In this document: one piece after another, positions 9,236-16,626 of the stretch
How the letters are laid out: every line of letters begins with the position of its first letter
Numbering within the stretch: the first letter of the stretch is position 1
Source of the DNA: Aquimonas sp964586455
GTDB lineage: Bacteria > Pseudomonadota > Gammaproteobacteria > Xanthomonadales > Xanthomonadaceae
Reading direction: 5' to 3'
Length of the DNA stretch: 64,000 bases
NCBI GenBank assembly: GCA_964586455.1
Contig: CAZPHV010000003.1
Coordinates: 104,409 to 168,408 of the forward strand
Translations under genes and position numbers: made by a program
Notes under the pieces: model-generated
Databases searched by the model: none
Seen by the model: only the letters and a program-made list of their open reading frames with translations
What the model was told of the DNA's origin: nothing

Positions 9236-10414
9236 ATGAACACCACCGAATTCGAACCCGCGCGCGATCGTCTCGTCGCACCCGCGCGATGGACGGGCTG
9301 GCTCTCGCCGCTCAGCTTCGCGGCCTACATCACCTGGGCCGCGATTGGTTTCGCCGCAGTCGATTTCGCCAAGCTGCAGTCAGGAGATGCGCGCGAGTGG
9401 GCGGGCTTCGCCTGCCTGCTGGGCATGCTGGCGCTGTTCGTGTGGCGCAGCCTGCGAGAGAGCGGTGTCGACTGCCGTGGCGCGCGCTGGAACAGCCTGC
9501 TGCAGGGCGTGCTGGTGGTCGCCGCCGAGCGTTTGCTGCTGGAAGGCCAGGTCACCGTGCTGCTGGTGATCGTGTCCGCCCAGCTGGTGCTGCTGATGCC
9601 GATCCGCTGGGCGGTGCTGGCGATTCTGGCCTTCAATGTGGCGGTGGCGCTGCGTTGGATCGAGTCCGGCTGGCCGCTGCTGCAGGCGCTGCTCAACCTC
9701 GTACCACTGCTCGGCTTCCAGGCCTTCGCCACCTTGACCGGCTACTACGCCGGTATGAGCGAGCGCAGCCGCGATCACCTGGCCCAGGTCAATGCCGAGC
9801 TGCTGGCCACCCAACGCCTGCTGGAAGAAAGCGCCCGCACCGGCGAGCGCCTGAAACTCTCGCGCGAGCTGCACGACGTTGCCGGCCACAAGCTCACCGC
9901 GCTGAAGCTCAATCTCGCGCGCCTGCAGCGTGATCCGGTGCTGGCCGCGCGCGAAGAGGTCCGGGTCAGCGCCCAGCTGGCCGATGAGCTGCTGGCCGAC
10001 ATCCGCAGTGTGGTCAGCGCGCTGCGCCTGCACGACGGGCTCGAACTCGACGCCGCGCTGCGCGCACTGGCGCGCCCCATTGCCGGCACGCGCATCGAAG
10101 TGGAGGTGCAGGAAGGGCTGCGCGTGGAGTCTGTCACCCAGGCCGAAGCCCTGCTGCGCTGCGCCCAGGAGGCGATCACCAATGCGCTTCGGCACGGCCG
10201 CGCCAGCCACATCCGACTGAGCTGTGGGCACGTCGGGGCGGAGTTGATGCTGGAAGTGAGCAATGACGGCGAAACACCGCGGCGCGTGGAGTTCGGCAAC
10301 GGCCTCACCGGCATGCGCGAGCGTCTGCAGGCCATGGGCGGAAGGGTCGAGCTCGACAGCGAAACCGGCCGCGGCCTTCGCCTTCGCGCCTTCCTGCCGG
10401 AGCAGGCCGCATGA
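9236..10414 (+). CDS. NarL-type sensor histidine kinase with membrane domain
   Basis: A 392-residue kinase. About five hydrophobic segments fill residues 22-165. A short coiled coil then leads into a HisKA_3 dimerisation domain with the phospho-acceptor His213 in SRELHDVAGHKLTALKLN. A C-terminal HATPase follows with its N-box (EAITNALRHGRA) and G-box (NGLTGMRERLQAMGG). The layout resembles DesK/LiaS-type kinases, which sense membrane state through their TM bundle, but the signal here is unknown. I chose the ATG at 9236 because upstream in-frame sequence is not kinase-like. The stop overlaps the response-regulator start (ATGA). Confidence 0.9.
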   Translation: MNTTEFEPARDRLVAPARWTGWLSPLSFAAYITWAAIGFAAVDFAKLQSGDAREWAGFACLLGMLALFVWRSLRESGVDCRGARWNSLLQGVLVVAAERLLLEGQVTVLLVIVSAQLVLLMPIRWAVLAILAFNVAVALRWIESGWPLLQALLNLVPLLGFQAFATLTGYYAGMSERSRDHLAQVNAELLATQRLLEESARTGERLKLSRELHDVAGHKLTALKLNLARLQRDPVLAAREEVRVSAQLADELLADIRSVVSALRLHDGLELDAALRALARPIAGTRIEVEVQEGLRVESVTQAEALLRCAQEAITNALRHGRASHIRLSCGHVGAELMLEVSNDGETPRRVEFGNGLTGMRERLQAMGGRVELDSETGRGLRLRAFLPEQAA

Positions 10415-11037
10415 GCGTGCGCATTGCCCTGTGTGATGACCAGGCGCTGGTGCTTCGCGGGCTGTCGGCGCTGCTGTCCGATCTCGGTATCGAGATCGCG
10501 CTGGAAGCGCCGGATGCCGAAAGCCTGCTCGCCGCGCTGCCGCAGCGTCCGGTGGAGGTGATTGTCAGCGACATCCGCATGCCCGGCATGGGCGGCATCG
10601 GCCTGATTGGCGCCCTGCGAGAACGCGGTGATGCGACGCCGGTGATCCTGCTGACGACCTTCGATGACAGCGAGCTGCTGCTGCGCGCGGTCGAAGCCGG
10701 TGCCCAGGGGTTCCTGCTGAAAGACGCCTCGCCCGAAGACCTGCGCGCCGCGATCCAGCGCGTTGCCGCCGGCGAAACCCTGCTGCAGCCGATCAGCCTG
10801 GGCCCCGTGCGCGCCGGCTGGAGCACCCCCGATGCCAAGCCAGGCCCGCGCCTGACCGAGCGCGAACAGAGCGTCCTGCGCCTCGTCGCCGGAGGCTACA
10901 GCAACAAGGAAATCGCCCGCGTGCTGCACCTGTCGGAAGGTACGGTGAAGAACTACATGTCCGAGATCCTGATGAAGCTCGACTGCCGCGACCGCACCCA
11001 CGCGGTGCTGAAGGCGATTACCCAGAAGCTGCTGTGA
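10411..11037 (+). CDS. LuxR/NarL-family response regulator
   Basis: A 208-residue regulator. The receiver domain carries the acidic pair Asp9/Asp10, the phospho-acceptor Asp54 (VSDIRMPG) and the conserved Lys in LLKDASP. The C-terminal LuxR helix-turn-helix reads LTEREQSVLRLVAGGYSNKE with SEGTVKNYMSEIL as recognition region. It is translationally coupled by a 4-base overlap to the upstream kinase, its obvious partner. The divergent membrane-protein gene or the operon itself are plausible targets. Nothing in the sequence identifies them. Confidence 0.93.
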   Translation: MSVRIALCDDQALVLRGLSALLSDLGIEIALEAPDAESLLAALPQRPVEVIVSDIRMPGMGGIGLIGALRERGDATPVILLTTFDDSELLLRAVEAGAQGFLLKDASPEDLRAAIQRVAAGETLLQPISLGPVRAGWSTPDAKPGPRLTEREQSVLRLVAGGYSNKEIARVLHLSEGTVKNYMSEILMKLDCRDRTHAVLKAITQKLL

Positions 11038-11040
11038 TCC

Positions 11041-11760
11041 GTGCGGGTGAACACCGGGATGCCTCGCCCTGAGCTGATCCTGTTGCCCGGACTCGACGGC
11101 ACGGGACGCCTGTTTGCTCCTTTGGTCAAGGAGCTTGCTGAGTGCGGGGTTTCGGCGAGGGCCATCGGATATCCGACGCATGACGCGCTCGACTACGTCG
11201 AGTTGGAGCGACGCGTGCGTGCCGAGTTGCCCGAGTCCAGCGCTTTCGTGCTGCTTGCGGAGTCCTTCTCGGGGCCAATCGCTCTACGGATTGGTGCTGC
11301 GCCTCCAGCCAACCTGCAAGGGCTCATCCTCTCGACGACCTTCGCCACGCGTCCGACCTCCTTGCTGGGGCCGCTGTCGGGTGGCGTGCGCTGGGCACGC
11401 CTGCGGCCACCGGGATTCCTGCTCGACTGGTTCCTGTTGGGACCCTGGTCAAGTCAGGCATTGCGCTCCGAGCTCGCCGCGGCCCTGGCTGACGTTCCGG
11501 CCCGCGTGCTGAGCCGACGGGCGTTTGAAGCGCTGCGCGTGGACGCCGCCGATGCATCCAGGCAGCAGAAGCAGCCCAGTCTGGTGCTCTGGGCGAAGCA
11601 GGATCGACTTCTGAGCGCGAATGCACGCAGACAGCTGGCGAACGCGCTCCAGACGGCGCAAACGCGAGAGGTAGAGGGGCCACACCTGTTGCTGCAGACC
11701 CAACCCCGGCTATGTGCAGGGCTGATCGCGGAGTTCATGCACAGACTGACGGTCGAGTAG
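11041..11760 (+). CDS. Alpha/beta-hydrolase fold protein
   Basis: A 239-residue protein with an alpha/beta-hydrolase layout: the oxyanion-region motif LLPGLDGTG near the N-terminus, a nucleophile elbow at Ser75 (AESFSG, a variant of GxSxG with Ala at the first position), the acid Asp188 (WAKQDRLL) and the catalytic His215 (EGPHLLLQ). Its substrate is unknown. It starts 3 bases after the response-regulator stop, probably at GTG 11041, though ATG 11059 is an alternative. It is probably cotranscribed with the two-component system. Confidence 0.75.
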   Translation: MRVNTGMPRPELILLPGLDGTGRLFAPLVKELAECGVSARAIGYPTHDALDYVELERRVRAELPESSAFVLLAESFSGPIALRIGAAPPANLQGLILSTTFATRPTSLLGPLSGGVRWARLRPPGFLLDWFLLGPWSSQALRSELAAALADVPARVLSRRAFEALRVDAADASRQQKQPSLVLWAKQDRLLSANARRQLANALQTAQTREVEGPHLLLQTQPRLCAGLIAEFMHRLTVE

Positions 11761-11788
11761 GGGGCTCTCGACGGACTTGTTCAAAGCA

Positions 11789-12070
11789 TAGGGTGCGCCT
11801 GCGGCGCACCGCTTCGCTTCCGAATGCCCGTTCAGGTAAGGGGAGAAGATGTGCGGGCCGGGCGTGAGACTTCGTTTCTTGCAAGGCGTCGTTCGCGGGT
11901 TCAGGTGCGCGACACGCGCACCCTACGGCGTCGAGCCACGCTTCGCGATTGGCGTAGCCGATGCCGTCATCGCGTAGGGTGCGCCTGCGGCGCACCGAAC
12001 GGCGGCGAAAGAAGTCATGCACGGATCCCCGTCTCGGCGGCGAGCGGCGTAGGGCGGGTCTTGACCCGCC
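11789..12070. repeat. Cluster of four TAGGG-headed hairpin repeats (REP-like)
   Basis: The 374-base gap between the hydrolase and hutH carries no gene. It contains four short palindromes that share a TAGGG head: 11789-11811 and 11975-11997 (identical 23-base units, 8-bp stem GGTGCGCC with a 3-base loop), 11904-11925 in the opposite orientation (GGTGCGCG stem), and 12051-12070 (GGCGGGTC stem with a TT loop). Size, head motif and extragenic position resemble REP elements, which RAYT transposases mobilise. No RAYT gene is seen in this window. Confidence 0.6.
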
Positions 12071-12134
12071 GAGGCTCGACGCTCGCCTCGGTCATCCCAG
12101 ATTGGGTATCGACCCGGGTGCGTTCGCCGCCCCC

Positions 12135-13679
12135 TCAAGCCGCGACCCAAAGCGCAGGCAGGTCAGGTAGAGCGCGCAGCAGAGGGATCAGATCTCCGCG
12201 ACGCACAATGGCAGCCGCGCGCTCCATATCGGGCGCGAGATAGCGGTCGGTGTCGACGCTGGGGCACTGCGCGCGCAGCAGGGCGTGGGCGGCTTCGAGC
12301 GTGGCAGAGCTGCTGAGTGGACGCAGGAACTCCACGCCTTGCGCGGCCGCGAGGTACTCCACGCCGAGGATGTGGGCGACGTTGTCGATCATCGGCTGCA
12401 GGCGGCGCGCGGCGAAGGTCGCCATCGACACGTGGTCTTCCTGGTTGGCGCTGGTCGGCAGGCTGTCGACGGAAGCCGGATGCGCCAGCGACTTGTTCTC
12501 GCTGGCGAGTGCGGCCGCAGTGACGTGGGCGATCATGAAGCCGCTGTTGAGTCCCGCGTCGCGGGTCAGGAAAGGCGGTAGGCGCGAGACGCCGGCATCG
12601 ATCAGCATCGCGATGCGGCGTTCGGCGATCGCGCCGACTTCTGCAATCGCGGTGGCCATCGCGTCGGCTGCCAGCGCCACCGGCTCGGCATGGAAGTTCC
12701 CGCCCGACACCATCAGGCCTTCGTCGGCGAACACCAGCGGGTTGTCGGTCACCGCATTGGCTTCGCGCAGCAGCACGCGGGCGGCGTAGCGCAGCTGATC
12801 CAGACAGGCCCCGACCACCTGCGGCTGGCAGCGCAGGCAGTAGGGATCCTGCACGCGGTCGTCGCCTTCCGCATGCGAGGCGCGGATCGCGCTGCCGCTG
12901 AGCAGGGCGCGGTAGTACTGCGCCACATCGATCTGACCGGGCTGGCCGCGCACGGCATGGATACGCGGATCAAACGGACCGTCGCTGCCGCGCGCGGCAT
13001 CCACCGTGAGCGCGCCAATCACCAGTGCAGATTCCAGCACCGGTTCGAACGCGAACAGCGCGTGCAGGGCCAGCGCAGTCGAAGTCTGGGTGCCGTTGAT
13101 AAGCGCCAGCCCTTCCTTGGCTTCCAGCGTCAGCGGCTTGAGGCCGTGGTTGGCGAGCACCTCGGCCGCGGATCGCCGCTCGCCGTGGACCAGGAACTCG
13201 CCCTCGCCGAGCAGGGCCAGCGTCATGTGTGCGAGCGGTGCGAGGTCGCCCGAGGCACCCACCGAGCCCTGTGCCGGAACGAAGGGCACCAGGCCCTCGT
13301 TGTAGACATCCAGGATCGCGTCGATCACCTCTTCGCGCACGCCCGAATGCCCGCGCGCAAGGCTGGCCGCCTTGGTCACCAGCATCAGCCGAACGACTTC
13401 GGGCGACAGCGGCGCACCGACGCCGACCGAGTGCGAGCGGATCAGGTTGAGCTGCAGCTGGGCGAGGTCGGCCTTGCTGATGCGCGTGGAAGCCAGCTTA
13501 CCGAAGCCGGTGTTGACGCCGTACACGGGCGCATCACCGGCAGCATGTCGCTGAACGAGTTCAGCGCTGGCGCGGATGCCGGCGCGCGCGTGGTGATCAA
13601 TCTCGACCCGCAGGCCGCTGGCATGGATGGACTGCAGCTGATCGAGGCTCAGATGGCCGGGGGCGAGGGTCAGGCTCAT
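12135..13679 (-). CDS. hutH: Histidine ammonia-lyase
   Basis: A 514-residue enzyme that converts L-histidine to trans-urocanate and ammonia, the first step of histidine use. The prosthetic group MIO forms from Ala142-Ser143-Gly144, visible in GSVGASGDLAPLAH, and the conserved YGVNTGFG motif lies at residues 53-60. Length matches the family. I chose the ATG at 13679 because the upstream in-frame extension is not conserved-looking. hutU lies upstream on the same strand, but 366 bases of repeat-rich DNA separate them. hutI and hutG are not in the window. Confidence 0.97.
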   Translation of the reverse strand: MSLTLAPGHLSLDQLQSIHASGLRVEIDHHARAGIRASAELVQRHAAGDAPVYGVNTGFGKLASTRISKADLAQLQLNLIRSHSVGVGAPLSPEVVRLMLVTKAASLARGHSGVREEVIDAILDVYNEGLVPFVPAQGSVGASGDLAPLAHMTLALLGEGEFLVHGERRSAAEVLANHGLKPLTLEAKEGLALINGTQTSTALALHALFAFEPVLESALVIGALTVDAARGSDGPFDPRIHAVRGQPGQIDVAQYYRALLSGSAIRASHAEGDDRVQDPYCLRCQPQVVGACLDQLRYAARVLLREANAVTDNPLVFADEGLMVSGGNFHAEPVALAADAMATAIAEVGAIAERRIAMLIDAGVSRLPPFLTRDAGLNSGFMIAHVTAAALASENKSLAHPASVDSLPTSANQEDHVSMATFAARRLQPMIDNVAHILGVEYLAAAQGVEFLRPLSSSATLEAAHALLRAQCPSVDTDRYLAPDMERAAAIVRRGDLIPLLRALPDLPALWVAA

Positions 13680-14045
13680 GGGCGAGTTCCTGCTTGGAGT
13701 TGGAGGCGTTGGGTCGGAGCGTGAGCTTCGAAGCGAAACCGCGGATCGGAGCCGAGCTGAGGCCCTCTCCCTGTGGAGCGGTTCGGGGCCATCGGCTGCC
13801 GGTGGTAGCCGATGGCCCCGAGAGCCCGAGCGAAGCGAAGGAGGGTTGGGGAGAGGGTCCGGGCACTTCTCGGTAGAAGACTTCGTCTGCACAGGTTGAG
13901 TGCTGATCAAACGTGGGGGATTGAGGGCTCCCGAACCCTCTCCCCGACCCCTCTCCCACGGGGAGAGGGGAGCAAGGCTGCGCTGCGATGCTTGAGGCGC
14001 GCTGACGAATTGCTGTTGCCAGCGTTAGCCCTCGGCGACGAGCGT
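13680..14045. repeat. Repeat-rich spacer between hutU and hutH
   Basis: No credible gene lies in these 366 bases. They hold two strong inverted repeats. The arms at 13783-13797 and 13807-13821 are fully complementary over 15 bp around a 9-base loop. The element at 13948-13970 has 10-bp arms (CCCCTCTCCC and its complement) around a 3-base loop. CCCTCTCC-type runs recur near 13763, 13851 and 13936, giving a mosaic look. Such hairpins may affect how much hutH message follows hutU. Confidence 0.6.
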
Positions 14046-15755
14046 TCAGAGTGAAGAAAAGTCTGACCCCAGCATCGGCAAATCCAGCCCCTGCTCGCGC
14101 GCACAGTCCTGCGCGATCGCATAGCCCGCATCCGCATGCCGCATCACGCCGGTGCCCGGGTCGTTCCACAGCACGCGGGCGATGCGCTTGTCCGCCGCCT
14201 CGCTGCCGTCGCAGACAATCACCACGCCGCTGTGCTGGCTGTAGCCCATGCCGACGCCGCCGCCGTGGTGCAGGCTGACCCAGGTCGCGCCGCCTGCGAC
14301 GTTGAGCATGGCATTGAGCAGCGGCCAGTCGGAGACCGCGTCCGAGCCGTCCAGCATGGCTTCGGTTTCACGGTTGGGGCTGGCGACCGAACCTGAATCC
14401 AGATGGTCACGGCCGATCACGATCGGCGCTTTCAGCTCGCCGCTACGCACCATCTCGTTGAAGGCCAGGCCGGCACGATGGCGCTCGCCCAGGCCGATCC
14501 AGCAGATGCGCGCGGGCAGGCCCTGAAAGGCGATGCGTTCGCCGGCCATGTCCAGCCAGCGGTGCAGGTGCTGGTTGTAGGGAAACAGTTCCTTGATCTT
14601 GGCGTCGGTCCTCGCGATGTCCTCGGGGTCGCCCGACAGCGCGACCCAGCGGAACGGGCCGACCCCGCGGCAGAACAGCGGGCGGATGTAGGCGGGTACG
14701 AAGCCCGGGAAGTCGAAGGCATCGTTCACGCCCTGATCTTTCGCGACCTGGCGGATGTTGTTGCCGTAGTCGAAGGTCGGTACGCCGAGCTGCTGGAAGT
14801 CGAGCATCGCGCGGACATGCTCGGCGCAGCCAAGCGCAGCCGCAGCACGAAGCTCGGCATGCTTCGACGGATCACGCTGCGCGGCCTGCCAGTGCTCGAC
14901 GCTCCAGCCGGGCGGCAGATAGCCGTTGACGAGGTCATGCGCCGAGGTCTGATCGGTGACCAGGTCAGGCTTCATGCCGCCGGCCCGGGCGCGGCGCACC
15001 AGCTCGGGCAACACTTCGGCCGCGTTGCCGAGCAGGCCGATCGAGACGGCTCGGCCTTCGCCCGTGTAGCGGCGGATGCGATCGAGTGCGTCATCGAGAT
15101 CCGCAGCCTGCTCGTCGAGGTAGCGCGAGCGCAGACGGAAGTCGATGCGTGACTGCTGGCATTCGATATTGAGCGAACAGGCGCCGGCGAAGCTCGCCGC
15201 CAGCGGCTGTGCGCCGCCCATGCCGCCCAGGCCGGCGGTCAGCACCCAACGGCCGGTGAGATCGCCGCCGTAGTGCTGGCGACCGGCCTCGACGAAGGTC
15301 TCGTAGGTGCCTTGCACGATGCCCTGGCTGCCGATGTAGATCCAGCTGCCGGCGGTCATCTGGCCGTACATCATCAGGCCCTTGCGATCGAGCTCGTCGA
15401 AGTGCTCCCAGGTGGCCCATTTCGGCACCAGATTGGAGTTCGCAATCAGCACGCGCGGCGCGTCCGCGTGGGTCGGGAACACGCCGACCGGCTTGCCGCT
15501 CTGCACCAGCAGGGTCTGGTGGTCCTCAAGGCGCTCCAGTGTCTTCAGGATCGTCTCGAAGCTGTCCCAGTCGCGCGCGGCCTTGCCGATGCCGCCGTAG
15601 ACCACCAGCGCATCCGGGTTCTCGGCGACCTCGGGGTCGAGGTTGTTCTGCAGCATTCGCCAGGCGGCTTCGGTCTGCCAGCTCTTGCAGTGCAGCGCGC
15701 TGCCGTGCGGCGAACTGACGAGGCGCGGATGTGCCGCTGTTGCGGACGGACTCAT
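14046..15755 (-). CDS. hutU: Urocanate hydratase
   Basis: A 569-residue enzyme that adds water to urocanate to give imidazolonepropionate, with NAD+ as a tightly bound electrophile. The Gly-rich NAD segment (TAGLGGMGGAQPLAA), the following IECQQSRIDFRLR and the active-site Cys segment FCRGVGPFRW are all present. Length is a little above the usual ~555. It is the first gene of the leftward hut unit. Its start at 15755 faces hutC across a 157-base region that holds the predicted HutC operator. Confidence 0.97.
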   Translation of the reverse strand: MSPSATAAHPRLVSSPHGSALHCKSWQTEAAWRMLQNNLDPEVAENPDALVVYGGIGKAARDWDSFETILKTLERLEDHQTLLVQSGKPVGVFPTHADAPRVLIANSNLVPKWATWEHFDELDRKGLMMYGQMTAGSWIYIGSQGIVQGTYETFVEAGRQHYGGDLTGRWVLTAGLGGMGGAQPLAASFAGACSLNIECQQSRIDFRLRSRYLDEQAADLDDALDRIRRYTGEGRAVSIGLLGNAAEVLPELVRRARAGGMKPDLVTDQTSAHDLVNGYLPPGWSVEHWQAAQRDPSKHAELRAAAALGCAEHVRAMLDFQQLGVPTFDYGNNIRQVAKDQGVNDAFDFPGFVPAYIRPLFCRGVGPFRWVALSGDPEDIARTDAKIKELFPYNQHLHRWLDMAGERIAFQGLPARICWIGLGERHRAGLAFNEMVRSGELKAPIVIGRDHLDSGSVASPNRETEAMLDGSDAVSDWPLLNAMLNVAGGATWVSLHHGGGVGMGYSQHSGVVIVCDGSEAADKRIARVLWNDPGTGVMRHADAGYAIAQDCAREQGLDLPMLGSDFSSL

Positions 15756-15878
15756 AGCAGGCTCCTGTGGCAGTGTGGGCGTGACGCGCGTGCGCAGACG
15801 CCTTCGAAAGGCTTTCGGCGCGCCGCAGCCTGGGCTCAGGATGCGCTGGCGGCACGCCGATGGGTGAACTACGCTACC

Positions 15879-15888
15879 TGTCTAGACA
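15879..15888. promoter_or_regulatory. Predicted HutC operator between hutU and hutC
   Basis: TGTCTAGACA is a perfect 10-base palindrome, inside CCTGTCTAGACAAG, and lies 24 bases before the hutC ATG and 123 bases before the hutU ATG. HutC proteins of the GntR family bind short palindromes of this general shape in other proteobacteria. One site here could serve autoregulation and repression of hutU-hutH, with urocanate as inducer. This is inferred from symmetry and position. Confidence 0.6.
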
Positions 15889-15912
15889 AGATGCGGCAAG
15901 GCGAGGTGCAAC

Positions 15913-16626
15913 ATGGGTGAGACATCGAAGCTTCCACCCTACGCGCAGATCAAGCAGGCGCTGAAGGACGCACTCGCTCGCGGTGACTATGCGCCCGGAG
16001 CGCAGCTGCCCAGTGAATCGGCCCTGGTCGCGGAATTTGGCGTCAGCCGAATGACCGTCGGGCGGGCCTTGAACGCGTTGGCCGCTGAGGGTCTGATCGA
16101 GCGCATCCAGGGCGTGGGCAGCTTCGCCAGCGCGCTTGATCGGGTGTCCAGCTCGCTGACACTGCGCGATCTGAACGAGGAAATCGCCGCCCGTGGACAT
16201 GTGCACACGGCCGAGGTGAAGCTGCTGCGGGCCGATGTGCCGAAGCCTGCGGTGGCACGCGCGTTCGAGTTGGAGCCCGGACGCGCCTTGTTCCACAGCG
16301 TGATCCTGCACTTCGAATCCGGGCGTGCGCTGCAGCTGGAGGATCGCTGGGTCAACCCGATTGAGGCCCCAGACTACCTGCAGCAGGATTTCACCCAGAT
16401 CACGCCGACCCATTACCTGTTCAACGCCACTGTGCTGTGGCGCGCGCGCTATGCGATCGAGGCGGTGAGGCCGAGTGTGCAGGAAGCACGTTGGTTAGGC
16501 GTCGAAACAGACGCCCCCTGCCTGTTGATCACCCGCGAAACCCACAGCCGCAGCGCGATGATCACCCGCGCTCGGTTGCTGCACCCCGGTGAGCTTTATG
16601 CCATCGAGGGCGAGTTTTCGCCCTGA
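15913..16626 (+). CDS. hutC: Histidine-utilisation repressor, GntR family
   Basis: A 237-residue regulator with a GntR winged helix at the N-terminus (LPPYAQIKQALKDALARGDY and LPSESALVAEFGVSRMTVGR) and a UTRA effector domain at the C-terminus. HutC proteins repress hut genes and respond to urocanate. The divergent position next to hutU supports the assignment over other GntR/UTRA paralogues. Its 3-prime end overlaps by 31 bases the end of the convergent PAS-GGDEF-EAL gene. Confidence 0.92.
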   Translation: MGETSKLPPYAQIKQALKDALARGDYAPGAQLPSESALVAEFGVSRMTVGRALNALAAEGLIERIQGVGSFASALDRVSSSLTLRDLNEEIAARGHVHTAEVKLLRADVPKPAVARAFELEPGRALFHSVILHFESGRALQLEDRWVNPIEAPDYLQQDFTQITPTHYLFNATVLWRARYAIEAVRPSVQEARWLGVETDAPCLLITRETHSRSAMITRARLLHPGELYAIEGEFSP

